Source: Bacteroidota bacterium (GTDB lineage: Bacteria > Bacteroidota > Bacteroidia > Chitinophagales > Chitinophagaceae). Taken from it: a stretch of 56,202 nucleotides of DNA. Positions within the stretch are counted from its first letter, which is position 1. Every line of letters starts with the position of its first letter. The position numbers and the translations under genes were made by a program. The notes beneath the pieces are model-generated. The model did no database searches. It was not told where the DNA came from and saw only the letters and a list, made by a program, of their open reading frames with translations. Location: assembly GCA_018971025.1 (NCBI GenBank), contig JAGWVE010000007.1, forward strand, positions 1 to 56,202, given 5' to 3'. Positions 48,629 to 56,202 of the stretch are shown piece after piece.

Positions 48629-49480
48629 ATGGCTAAACATTTTATTTTAATACTCTTTTTTGGCTGCGGTATTTTTACCGCAAGTGCACAGCTGATGCAA
48701 AGTTTTGTGCATCAAGCCGAGTTTGGTATTGGAGCTGGTGCGGCTCATTACTTTGGTGATCTCAATCCAACAGCAGCTGTTAATAGGCCCAAAGCCAATG
48801 CCGGTATTTTTTTTAGAAAGCAGTTTAACAATTACATGAGTGTACGTTTAAGTGGCGAGTATGCAATGCTTGGTTATTCTGATTTGTATAGTAACAATGC
48901 CAGTCAGCGAAGGCGTAACCTGAGTTTTAATAGTGATGTTTGGGAAGCTGCACTTTCATTTGATTTTAACTTTTTTTTGTTTCAGCCGGGCTTCGAAGAT
49001 TTCAGATTTACGCCTTATGTGGGTGTTGGTGTAGGTGCTTTTTCGTATGATCCATATGCTTACCTTGACAATCAAAAATATTTTTTACGTCCACTTGGTA
49101 CCGAAGGTCAGGGCTCTTCGGCGTATCCGTTTTTAAAAACCTATAACCCCATTGGCGTATCCGTACCAATTACCCTTGGTGTCAAATATGCTTTGAGTGA
49201 GCAGTTCAACGTTTTTGCGGAACTGATGTACCGCTTTACCAATACCGATTATTTAGATGATGTGAGTGGGGTATATGCTCCAGACGCTTTTCCAACCCTG
49301 CCAGACGGATCTCCTTCACCGGCATTTTTGCTCCAAGACCGCAGTTATGAGACTGGCGTGCCTATTGGCATCAAAGACCGTCAACGGGGCAATACCCTTC
49401 AAACCGACGTTTTTGCTGGGGTAAAACTGGGCATTTCCTTCAATTTACAGACCTATAAGTGTCCCAAGCCTGTTCAATAG
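48629..49480 (+). CDS. porG: PorG-like T9SS outer-membrane beta-barrel protein (DUF6089)
   Basis: 283 residues from the ATG at 48629. A signal peptide (MAKHFILILFFGCGIFTASA) precedes an eight-strand-type small barrel: QAEFGIGAGAAHYFGDLNPT, then VGVGVGAFSYDPYAY, then GVKYALSEQFNVFAELMYRF. The DUF6089 pattern together with its position immediately before uppS-bamA-ompH-ompH matches PorG of the type IX secretion system, which contacts the PorK/PorN ring (family knowledge). Identity is inferred from pattern and synteny; the sequence alone would only support a DUF6089 barrel. Confidence 0.75.
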   Translation: MAKHFILILFFGCGIFTASAQLMQSFVHQAEFGIGAGAAHYFGDLNPTAAVNRPKANAGIFFRKQFNNYMSVRLSGEYAMLGYSDLYSNNASQRRRNLSFNSDVWEAALSFDFNFFLFQPGFEDFRFTPYVGVGVGAFSYDPYAYLDNQKYFLRPLGTEGQGSSAYPFLKTYNPIGVSVPITLGVKYALSEQFNVFAELMYRFTNTDYLDDVSGVYAPDAFPTLPDGSPSPAFLLQDRSYETGVPIGIKDRQRGNTLQTDVFAGVKLGISFNLQTYKCPKPVQ

Positions 49481-49534
49481 AGGGTTTTAGCCATAAATAG
49501 CCAAAGTATTCGGCGCAAACCTCTGTTTTTTCGT

Positions 49535-49542
49535 TAATTTTG
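49535..49542 (+). promoter_or_regulatory. -7 element TAATTTTG for uppS
   Basis: An exact TAnnTTTG match 26 bases before the uppS ATG, with a GTTTTTT stretch about 10 bases upstream that is close to but not well spaced for a -33 element. Confidence 0.5.
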
Positions 49543-49568
49543 CAGCCTAATAAACCCTTTTCAAACGC

Positions 49569-50330
49569 ATGCAGGAAGACCTAAAGCATCAAATTGATGT
49601 ATCTCGTTTACCCGAACATATTGCCATTATTATGGATGGTAATGGCAGGTGGGCTGAAGAAAAAGGCGAAGACCGTTTGTTTGGCCATTTTCATGGCGTA
49701 GAAAGTGTTAGAAATATTGTAGAAGGTGCTGCAGAATTAGGGATTGGCTATTTAACACTCTATGCATTTAGTACCGAAAATTGGGACCGCCCAGCCAATG
49801 AAGTGGCTGGACTTATGAGTTTACTAGTTGATACCATCCGAAAAGAAGTTCCAACATTAAATAAAAATAATATTCGTTTACAGGTTATTGGTGACAGGCA
49901 AATGCTTCCTGATTTTGCACAAACAGAACTTGAAGAAGCGCTTGCATTAACGGCTGCCAACACGGGTTTAACGCTTATTATGGCGCTGAGTTACAGCAGT
50001 AGGTGGGAAATTACCAATGCGATCAAACAAATTGCCCTTGATGTTAAAGCTGGCAGTTTGGACCCTCAGCAAATTACCCAAGATACCATATCTGACTATT
50101 TGTGTACCAAAGGTATACCGGATCCTGCGCTTGTGATAAGAACCAGTGGTGAGTACCGCATCAGTAATTTTTTATTGTATCAACTAGCTTATGCGGAGCT
50201 CTATTTTACCCCTATCTTGTGGCCAGATTTTAGAAAGCCTCATTTATACGAAGCAATACTTGATTTCCAACAAAGAGAGCGTAGGTTTGGGAAAACAGGA
50301 AAACAGGTAAAACAAGAAGAAAACGCATAA
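49569..50330 (+). CDS. uppS: Isoprenyl transferase (undecaprenyl diphosphate synthase type)
   Basis: A 253-residue cis-prenyltransferase that makes the C55 lipid carrier for peptidoglycan and polysaccharide export. The catalytic Asp is in IMDGNGRW (residues 21-28); YAFSTENWDRP, LVIRTSGEYRISNFLLYQ and AELYFTPILWPDF are the family signatures. RTSGEYR replaces the common RTSGEQR, a mild change. The ATG fits the conserved N-terminus. Confidence 0.95.
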   Translation: MQEDLKHQIDVSRLPEHIAIIMDGNGRWAEEKGEDRLFGHFHGVESVRNIVEGAAELGIGYLTLYAFSTENWDRPANEVAGLMSLLVDTIRKEVPTLNKNNIRLQVIGDRQMLPDFAQTELEEALALTAANTGLTLIMALSYSSRWEITNAIKQIALDVKAGSLDPQQITQDTISDYLCTKGIPDPALVIRTSGEYRISNFLLYQLAYAELYFTPILWPDFRKPHLYEAILDFQQRERRFGKTGKQVKQEENA

Positions 50331-50483
50331 AAACAGGATATATATAATATAATTAATTAATAAGTATAGCGATTTAACAAAGACTTTTCATTATTCCCGT
50401 TAATTTGCTCCGCTTATAAGAACCAAAATCGACGAAATCTGCTGTGGTGAAAGATCAGCCAGCGATATAACAATTAGAAAAAG

Positions 50484-53219
50484 ATGCAGAAAGTGTACAA
50501 ATTATTTATGTTGGCTTTAGTGTTATCGCTTGCTAGCGTTGTTGCCAGTGCGCAACAAACCAAGGATACGGTTATTACCAACGTCGATGCAGATCTTATT
50601 AATATTTTTAATCAAAAAGCGCCCAAGAAATACAAGATCACTGCGATTAAAGTAACGGGTAATAGTTTTTTCGATGAAAATTTATTGACGTCCATTGCAA
50701 ACATCAATATTGGTGACGAAGTGGTACTGCCAGGTGGTGATTTGTTTTCTAAAGCCATCACAAAATTGTGGGCGCAAAACTATTTTTCTGACGTTCAAAT
50801 TTATATTACAAAATTAGAAGACAAAAATATTGAGATTGAAATTGCTGTTACAGAGCGAGCGCGTTTATCTAACTTTTTATTTAGAGGGGTTAGCAAGAGT
50901 GACGCAGAAGATTTAACAGGTAAAACAGGTCTTGTACGCAACCGCGTGATCACAGAAAATATGAAAATTTCTGCGATAGAAGCCATCAAAAAATTCTATG
51001 CCGAAAAAGGTTTTCAAAATGCGCAAGTTAAAATCTTAGAAAAATCAGATACCACTTACGAAAACACGTTACTACTGGATTTTGTAATTGATAAAGGTCC
51101 AAAGGTGCGTATCAACAATATTAATTTTGGTGGTAACACCGTAGAAGCTGGACTTCTTAAAAAGAAATTAAAAGACACCCACGAAAAGTCTAGACTTACT
51201 TTATTCCCTGTATTTGATGCGCCTAAAATTGTTACAACACAGCGTTACAGTTTTGAGCAGTACATGAAAGAAAAAGGTTTTTTAACTTTCACAAAAACCA
51301 AAAAAGTTTTAGACCCGTACGCACGTATTAAATTTTCTGGAGCCAAGTTTGATACCAAAAAATACGAAGACGATAAGGATAACATTTTAGATTATTACAA
51401 TTCACTTGGTTACAGAGATGCAACCATTGTAAATGATACGGTATACTACAATGCCAATGGCCATTTAAATATTGACATTAAAGTAAACGAGGGTCGCCGT
51501 TATTATTTTGGTAACATCACTTGGAGAGGTAATACAAAATATGCCGATTCTATTTTGACTGCCATTTTAGGTATTCGTAAAGGCGACATTTACAATTTAG
51601 AAACACTCAATAAAAAATTAGGAAAATCTGCTACGCCAGAAGGAGGCGATATCAGTGGTCTTTACCAAGACGACGGTTATTTATTTTTTAATACCGATCC
51701 TGTAGAAACGGCGGTATACAATGATACCATCGATTACGAAATCAGAATTATTGAAGGTCCGCAAGCGACCATCAAAAACATCCGAATTTATGGTAACGAC
51801 CGTACCAAAGAGCACGTGATTCGTAGAGAGTTAAGAACCATTCCTGGTGAGAAATTTAGCAGAACAGATCTCATGCGTTCTCAGCGTGAAATTGCGCAGC
51901 TTAACTATTTCAACCAAGAAAAAATTGGCATCGATCCAAGACCTAATCCAGACGATGGTACCGTAGATATCAATTACACCGTAGAAGAAAAATCGAGCGA
52001 TCAATTAGAATTGAGTGCTGGTTGGGGTGGTTATATTGGTCTTACTGGAACACTAGGTGTTTCTTTCAATAACTTCTCTATCAGAAATATTTGGAAGAAG
52101 CAAGCATGGGATCCACTTCCAATGGGAGAGGGACAAAAGTTAAGTATTCGTGTGCAAAGTAATGGTAAGGCATTCCGTTCTTACAACTTCTCTTTCACAG
52201 AACCTTGGTTTGGTGGTAAAAAAAGAAATGCATTAACGTTTAGTGTATTTAATACCAAGTATGGTCAAACGTATGATTACACCACCGGTATGTATGACCC
52301 TAATGCCGCTGACACCAAATACATTTCTACAACAGGTGCAACCATTAGTTTAGCAAAACAATTAAAATGGCCTGATGACTTTTTCTCTTTGTCATTTGGT
52401 TTAAACTATACACGCTATAAATTAAGTAACTACGCGATCGATCCTACCAATCTTCCAGGATTTGATAATGGTAACGTAAACAACTTAAATTTAAAAATTG
52501 CTTTACAACGTTCTTCTATTGATCAGCCGTTGTATCCAAAAAGTGGTTCAACCTTCTTATTAAGTTTACAAGTAACACCTCCATATTCATTACTCAATAC
52601 GGGTATTGCAACCAGCTCAAATCCATACAAATGGATTGAATACCACAAATGGAGAATGAATGGTGAATGGTTTGTGCCACTTGGAAAGCCACATGGTGAA
52701 GACCGCAACAAACAATTTGTAATTAGAGCTGCTGCTAAATTTGGTTATTTAGGTAGATTCAATAAAGACATTAAAATATCTCCTTTCGAAAGATTCCAAG
52801 TTGGGGATGCTGGACTGAGCAATCAGTTTGCATTACTAGGTTACGATATCATTGCGCACAGAGGTTATCCGGTGTATGAAAATTCTAATCCACGTATCAA
52901 TCCGGATCAACAAAGAGCTAGCCAGTACTTTACCATTTTTAATAAGTACAGTGTAGAACTTAGGTATCCACTTAGTTTAAATCCAAGTAGTACCATTTAT
53001 GCATTAGGTTTTTATGAAGCTGCCAATGGTTGGTATACGATTAAAGATTACAATCCATTTAAACTCCGTAGATCTGTTGGTATAGGTATGCGTTTCTTCT
53101 TACCTATGTTTGGACTTTTAGGATTTGACTATGGTGTTGGACTAGATAGATTTACTGCAAATGGTTCTATGAAAGATGCAGCAAGGTTTACCTTTATGCT
53201 AGGTTTCGAACCAGAATAA
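50484..53219 (+). CDS. bamA: Outer-membrane protein assembly factor BamA
   Basis: 911 residues. Signal peptide (MQKVYKLFMLALVLSLASVVASA), then five POTRA domains (about 45-480) and a 16-strand Omp85 barrel (about 510-911). POTRA motifs include TAIKVTGNSFFDENLL and IKNIRIYGNDRTKEHVIRRE. It inserts beta-barrel proteins into the outer membrane. The barrel ends FTFMLGFEPE, without the usual terminal aromatic residue. The 153-base gap upstream is AT-rich and holds a near-consensus TTAATTTG at 50400. Confidence 0.95.
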   Translation: MQKVYKLFMLALVLSLASVVASAQQTKDTVITNVDADLINIFNQKAPKKYKITAIKVTGNSFFDENLLTSIANINIGDEVVLPGGDLFSKAITKLWAQNYFSDVQIYITKLEDKNIEIEIAVTERARLSNFLFRGVSKSDAEDLTGKTGLVRNRVITENMKISAIEAIKKFYAEKGFQNAQVKILEKSDTTYENTLLLDFVIDKGPKVRINNINFGGNTVEAGLLKKKLKDTHEKSRLTLFPVFDAPKIVTTQRYSFEQYMKEKGFLTFTKTKKVLDPYARIKFSGAKFDTKKYEDDKDNILDYYNSLGYRDATIVNDTVYYNANGHLNIDIKVNEGRRYYFGNITWRGNTKYADSILTAILGIRKGDIYNLETLNKKLGKSATPEGGDISGLYQDDGYLFFNTDPVETAVYNDTIDYEIRIIEGPQATIKNIRIYGNDRTKEHVIRRELRTIPGEKFSRTDLMRSQREIAQLNYFNQEKIGIDPRPNPDDGTVDINYTVEEKSSDQLELSAGWGGYIGLTGTLGVSFNNFSIRNIWKKQAWDPLPMGEGQKLSIRVQSNGKAFRSYNFSFTEPWFGGKKRNALTFSVFNTKYGQTYDYTTGMYDPNAADTKYISTTGATISLAKQLKWPDDFFSLSFGLNYTRYKLSNYAIDPTNLPGFDNGNVNNLNLKIALQRSSIDQPLYPKSGSTFLLSLQVTPPYSLLNTGIATSSNPYKWIEYHKWRMNGEWFVPLGKPHGEDRNKQFVIRAAAKFGYLGRFNKDIKISPFERFQVGDAGLSNQFALLGYDIIAHRGYPVYENSNPRINPDQQRASQYFTIFNKYSVELRYPLSLNPSSTIYALGFYEAANGWYTIKDYNPFKLRRSVGIGMRFFLPMFGLLGFDYGVGLDRFTANGSMKDAARFTFMLGFEPE

Positions 53220-53235
53220 TATTTAAATTAGAAGC

Positions 53236-53751
53236 ATGAAAAAGTTATTATTTGTTGCTTTATGGGTACTCGGTTCTTATGTTGGCGCTAGCGCACAACA
53301 GCGTTATGCCGTTATTGATACCAAATATATTTTAGATCGTATTCCGGCTTACAAAGAAGCCGATGCTAAGCTTAAAGTAATTGGCGAGCAGTGGCAAAAA
53401 GAAATTGACGATTTGCAGGCGCAACTCGACAAAATGTATAAAAACTATGAGTCTGAGCAGTTTATGCTTACAGAAGCCCTTAAAAAGAAGCGTGAAGACG
53501 AGCTTTTTGAAAAAGAAAAGCAGGTTCGCGACCTTCAAAAAAAGCGTTTTGGCTACGAAGGTGACCTATTTAAAGAGCGTCAGCGCTTAATTAAGCCTGT
53601 TCAGGACAAAGTATATGACGCCATTCAAAAAATAGCAACTAGCCGTTCTTATGACTTCGTACTCGATAAAAGTGAAGGAATAACCATTATATTTGCCGAC
53701 CCGAAACTTGATAAAAGCGACGATGTGCTTAAAGAGCTCGGGATAAAATAA
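53236..53751 (+). CDS. OmpH/Skp family periplasmic chaperone, first copy
   Basis: 171 residues. Signal peptide MKKLLFVALWVLGSYVGASA is followed by RYAVIDTKYILDRIPAYKEA, the family opening, then a long charged coiled coil (about 50-125) and a C-terminal strand region. Skp-type trimers hold unfolded outer-membrane proteins for BamA. It lies 16 bases after bamA. Two adjacent OmpH-like genes after bamA are typical of Bacteroidota. Confidence 0.92.
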   Translation: MKKLLFVALWVLGSYVGASAQQRYAVIDTKYILDRIPAYKEADAKLKVIGEQWQKEIDDLQAQLDKMYKNYESEQFMLTEALKKKREDELFEKEKQVRDLQKKRFGYEGDLFKERQRLIKPVQDKVYDAIQKIATSRSYDFVLDKSEGITIIFADPKLDKSDDVLKELGIK

Positions 53752-53796
53752 AAGTTTAAATAAACAGTTATAACAAAAATTCAAACACTCTCTACA

Positions 53797-54405
53797 ATGA
53801 AGAAATTATTATTTGTTTGTGTGGTATTAGCAGCAAGCCTACTATTCTCAAATAGCACAAACGCGCAGGTTAAAATTGGTTACTTTGATGAGCAAAGTTT
53901 ATTGAGCCTGTTTCCAGATATTCAAAAAGTGGATACAATCATCAACAACTATGTGAAAGATTCTTTGAATCCTGAATATGCATACACAGTGCAAGATTAC
54001 CAACGTAGAGATAGTCTTTTCAAAAAAGATTCAGCTACCATGCCTGCTAAAGCAAGAGAACTCGCTTTATCTGATTTAAACCGTTTAGGTTACAAATTAG
54101 CAAACTGGCAACAGTATGCACAAGAAATGCAAAATGGCAAAATGGAGCAATCACTTTTACCTTACAGACAAAAGATGGTAACTGCTTTACAACAAATCGT
54201 TGCTGATCAAAAATACACATTGGTATTAAAGACAGAAACATTGTCTCCGTACATGCAACCTAATATCTTAGACAATTTAACCATTCGCGTAGCGATGAAG
54301 TTAGGTTTACCTTTACCACAAGAAATCATGGATGCTTGGAAACAAGCGGGTGGTGTGCTTCCTGCAGCGCCAGCTAAAACAGCAGCGCCTGCTAAAAAAG
54401 GATAA
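53797..54405 (+). CDS. OmpH/Skp family periplasmic chaperone, second copy
   Basis: 202 residues. Signal peptide MKKLLFVCVVLAASLLFSNS with cleavage near TNAQ, then VKIGYFDEQSLLSLFPD and a helical middle. The tail is Ala/Pro/Lys-rich. It is more divergent than the first copy, with a shorter coiled coil. It begins 45 bases after the first copy and ends before a strong hairpin terminator, so it closes the bamA operon. Confidence 0.9.
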   Translation: MKKLLFVCVVLAASLLFSNSTNAQVKIGYFDEQSLLSLFPDIQKVDTIINNYVKDSLNPEYAYTVQDYQRRDSLFKKDSATMPAKARELALSDLNRLGYKLANWQQYAQEMQNGKMEQSLLPYRQKMVTALQQIVADQKYTLVLKTETLSPYMQPNILDNLTIRVAMKLGLPLPQEIMDAWKQAGGVLPAAPAKTAAPAKKG

Positions 54406-54430
54406 TACAGCCTTTATAAACTATTTATAA

Positions 54431-54468
54431 AAGAACCCCGTCTAATAAAGGCGGGGTTCTTATTTTTG
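54431..54468 (+). terminator. Rho-independent terminator fused to murI promoter element
   Basis: A 10-bp perfect stem AAGAACCCCG / CGGGGTTCTT (54431-54440 and 54452-54461) with an 11-base loop, followed by a T tract. The T tract is itself part of TATTTTTG (54461-54468), an exact -7 promoter match 3 bases before the murI ATG. One short sequence therefore ends the bamA-ompH operon and may start murI. Confidence 0.85.
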
Positions 54469-54471
54469 TGT

Positions 54472-55296
54472 ATGCAAACAAAAAAGCCAATTGGTGTATT
54501 TGATAGTGGGTATGGTGGGTTAACCATTCTTAAAGAACTGCAGCTTGCACTTCCTACCTACGATTTTATATACCTCGGAGACAATGCGCGTGCGCCTTAT
54601 GGTCCAAGGTCTTTTGATACGGTATATCAGTACACGTTAGAAGCCGTCGATTGGTTGTTTGCTAAAGGTTGTGATTTGGTTATTTTGGCTTGCAACACAG
54701 CTTCTGCAAAAGCATTAAGAACCATTCAACAAAAAGACCTTGCTAGCCGTGGCAGTCATAAAAGAGTGCTGGGCGTTATTAGACCAACCACCGAAGTGCT
54801 GGGTCAATTTTCTACCTCACATCATGTTGGTATTGTGGGAACCAAGGGGACGGTAGAAAGTGAAAGTTACCCCACTGAAATCGCTAAATTTTTTCCGGAG
54901 GTAAAAGTGTTTCAGCAGGCTTGTCCTATGTGGGTGCCACTCATCGAAAATAGGGCTTACGATACCCAAGGAGCCCGTTTTTTTGTAGAACAAGACCTAC
55001 ATGCCCTTTTTGCAAAATCGGGCAAAATCGACACATTATTACTTGGCTGCACACATTACCCTTTATTATTAGATACTATTGAGTCACTCGTGCCTAAAGG
55101 CGTTACAGTGCTTACGCAAGGGTCGATTGTGGCTAAAAGTTTGGTTCATTATTTACAAAAGCACCCAGACATGGATGCTGGCATTACAAAGCAAAGTGAC
55201 GTTGTATTTTATACCACCGACGCCACAGCGGATTTTGACGCCCATGCAGCCGACTTTTTAGGCTATTCGGTGCATTCTTTGCCCGCTTCGCTTTAA
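54472..55296 (+). CDS. murI: Glutamate racemase
   Basis: 274 residues from the ATG at 54472. It converts L-glutamate to D-glutamate for peptidoglycan. The two catalytic cysteines are visible in ILACNTASAK and LLGCTHYPLL, and the N-terminal FDSGYGGLT carries the essential Asp/Ser. An in-frame TTG at 54466 falls inside the promoter element. The position after the OmpH pair is the Bacteroidota order. Confidence 0.95.
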   Translation: MQTKKPIGVFDSGYGGLTILKELQLALPTYDFIYLGDNARAPYGPRSFDTVYQYTLEAVDWLFAKGCDLVILACNTASAKALRTIQQKDLASRGSHKRVLGVIRPTTEVLGQFSTSHHVGIVGTKGTVESESYPTEIAKFFPEVKVFQQACPMWVPLIENRAYDTQGARFFVEQDLHALFAKSGKIDTLLLGCTHYPLLLDTIESLVPKGVTVLTQGSIVAKSLVHYLQKHPDMDAGITKQSDVVFYTTDATADFDAHAADFLGYSVHSLPASL

Positions 55297-55314
55297 TAAT
55301 TGACTTTTTTGAGG

Positions 55315-55329
55315 CTGATTATCAATCAG
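55315..55329. repeat. Hairpin CTGATT-ATC-AATCAG after murI
   Basis: A 6-bp stem with a 3-base loop, 18 bases after the murI stop, flanked by TTTTTT on the left and an A tract on the right. It resembles the 30340-30356 hairpin in its core. As a plus-strand terminator it lacks a trailing T tract; it would suit the other strand. Confidence 0.4.
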
Positions 55330-55375
55330 TTAAAAAAAATCTTTCTTCCTTTTTTAACTTACACCTACTTTTCCT

Positions 55376-55383
55376 TACTTTTG
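55376..55383 (+). promoter_or_regulatory. -7 element TACTTTTG for rpmH
   Basis: An exact TAnnTTTG match followed by CCGTCC, 83 bases before the rpmH ATG. It gives rpmH the longest leader among the units examined here. Confidence 0.6.
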
Positions 55384-55466
55384 CCGTCCTTTCACAAGAC
55401 AGCAGCATGGTGACTGCCGTATATGAAACGAAACAAGATTAAAGGGTTAGTTAAAAAACGCAAGTT

Positions 55467-55622
55467 ATGAAACGTACATTTCAACCGCATAAGCGCCGCC
55501 GTAAAACAGTTCACGGATTTCGTAAAAGAATGGAATCTGCTAATGGACGTAAAGTATTGGCAAGCCGTCGTAAAAAAGGCCGCAAGAAACTAACTGTTTC
55601 TAGCGAGAAAGGTTTAAAATAA
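55467..55622 (+). CDS. rpmH: Large ribosomal subunit protein bL34
   Basis: A 51-residue, strongly basic protein: [18 protein letters not shown] at the start, [20 protein letters not shown] in the middle. These are the diagnostic bL34 motifs. It sits before rnpA as in most bacteria. Expression is expected to be high; its own promoter and a downstream terminator frame it as a single-gene unit. Confidence 0.97.
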   Translation: MKRTFQPHKRRRKTVHGFRKRMESANGRKVLASRRKKGRKKLTVSSEKGLK

Positions 55623-55630
55623 ACCGAACA

Positions 55631-55662
55631 GGAATCCGCTAACATAGATGTGTTAGTGATCC
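55631..55662 (+). other. Imperfect hairpin after rpmH
   Basis: The core stem CTAACA / TGTTAG (loop TAGATG) extends outward with GGAATC pairing imperfectly to GATCC. It lies between the rpmH stop and the terminator and could protect or process the rpmH message 3' end. Confidence 0.4.
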
Positions 55663-55680
55663 TCAAGATTTTACAATATA

Positions 55681-55709
55681 AGTCCTGCTTTTATAAGCAG
55701 GACTTTTTT
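55681..55709 (+). terminator. Rho-independent terminator between rpmH and rnpA
   Basis: A perfect 10-bp stem AGTCCTGCTT / AAGCAGGACT with a 4-base loop TTAT and a following T run. It lies 28 bases before the rnpA ATG, so rnpA is partly insulated from rpmH transcription. Confidence 0.88.
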
Positions 55710-55736
55710 AATTTAGTGTAGTCCCATTTTTAAAAT

Positions 55737-56123
55737 ATGGCCGCAACTTTTTCCTATAACAAGTTTGAAAAATTAAAAAGCCGTAAACAAATTGAACTCT
55801 TGTTTGCGAAAGGAAAAACTATTGCTGCATTTCCGGTTAAAGTATTTTACTTACCTGTCGAGCATACACCTGTGCATCCCGTGCAAGTTGGTGTGGGCGT
55901 TTCTGCCAGAAATTTTAAAAAAGCAGTAGACCGCAACACCATTAAAAGACGCATGCGTGAAGCCTACCGCCTACATAAACTTCCCTTACACGAACATTTA
56001 GTGGCGCAACAAAAAAGCGTTGTGGTTTTTATTTTGTGGATTGATAAACAAATGCCAACCACTGCTGCACTGCAAGATTTGATGCCAACAGTCATTGAAA
56101 AATTAATCAAACAACTTGGATGA
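55737..56123 (+). CDS. rnpA: Ribonuclease P protein component
   Basis: A 128-residue basic protein that assists RNase P RNA in removing tRNA 5' leaders. The signature RNTIKRRMREAYRLHK is near residue 67, preceded by the FEKLKSRKQIELLFAKGK start and the VGVGVSARNFKKAV strand. It starts after the terminator that follows rpmH. Its TGA stop overlaps the yidD ATG (ATGA). Confidence 0.94.
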   Translation: MAATFSYNKFEKLKSRKQIELLFAKGKTIAAFPVKVFYLPVEHTPVHPVQVGVGVSARNFKKAVDRNTIKRRMREAYRLHKLPLHEHLVAQQKSVVVFILWIDKQMPTTAALQDLMPTVIEKLIKQLG

Positions 56124-56202
56124 AAATAATTTGGCAAATACTGAGTATCCCATTTATTGGGATCATTAAATTTTATCAGTACGTGATTTCGCCAGCGCTG
56201 GG
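56120..56202 (+). CDS. yidD: YidD membrane protein insertion efficiency factor (3' end outside window)
   Basis: Only the first 27 codons are visible: MKIIWQILSIPFIGIIKFYQ, then YVISPAL. The hydrophobic beginning followed by YQYVISP matches YidD, a small protein that aids membrane protein insertion and is usually found next to rnpA. The ATG overlaps the rnpA stop by four bases. Confidence 0.88.
   Translation, partial: MKIIWQILSIPFIGIIKFYQYVISPAL

Noticed and set aside
50331..50483. Small gene or RNA in the gap before bamA
   Set aside because: The gap is AT-rich with a near-consensus promoter element but no coding pattern or stable fold that I can support.
55383..55466. Ribosomal-protein autoregulatory leader before rpmH
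   Set aside because: The 83-base leader has only weak complementary stretches and matches no known leader motif by eye.

Overview
The window looks like chromosomal DNA of a Bacteroidota bacterium, most likely a member of the Chitinophagaceae or a close relative. The evidence is the low-GC, densely packed genome, a giant type IX secretion (T9SS) cargo with a type B C-terminal sorting domain, gldC, a porG-like gene beside uppS-bamA-ompH-ompH, an IPExxxVDY-like protein, and repeated TAnnTTTG promoter elements of the Bacteroidota kind. No rRNA, tRNA, CRISPR array, insertion sequence or phage gene was recognised. No gap between genes exceeds 300 bases.

Layout. 1-10590: the 3' end of a giant surface or secreted protein with at least 3,529 residues visible. 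It has more than 20 PKD-like modules, one interrupted by a PA14-like domain, then PKD domains and a T9SS sorting domain. 10591-13739 (minus): an envelope-sugar operon kdsD-manC followed by a KAS III-like gene. 13887-18277: recQ, a DUF3089 lipoprotein and a 2-oxoglutarate/Fe(II) oxygenase. 18280-25555: chromate transporter, two secreted proteins of unknown role and an RND pump (adaptor plus permease), with four consecutive non-ATG starts. 25565-28878: pdxH, then on the minus strand an N-terminal half of CarB followed by a C-terminal half of transketolase. 29009-36527: peroxiredoxin, class A beta-lactamase-like protein, feoB, M28 peptidase, IPExxxVDY-like protein, selD and birA.

36598-45652: rsfS-ftsH-LUD-lpxH-mscS, a MerR-type regulator (minus), a glycosyltransferase-like protein, gldC, a YqeY protein, a CvpA protein and an alpha/beta hydrolase. 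45630-55296: an envelope biogenesis run consisting of a CBS protein, a small POTRA/barrel protein, nadK, porG-like, uppS, bamA, two ompH/skp-like chaperones and murI. 55467 to the end: rpmH, rnpA and the start of yidD.

Common thread. Much of the window serves the envelope: LPS sugars (kdsD, manC, lpxH), peptidoglycan precursors (murI, uppS), outer-membrane protein assembly (bamA, skp-like) and T9SS/gliding (porG-like, gldC, the giant cargo). I did not find a clearly new multi-gene system. The most unusual items are the modular architecture of the giant protein, the two lone enzyme halves (CarB-N and transketolase-C) placed back to back, and the repeated placement of TAnnTTTG elements directly against or across start codons, which suggests several leaderless or nearly leaderless transcripts.
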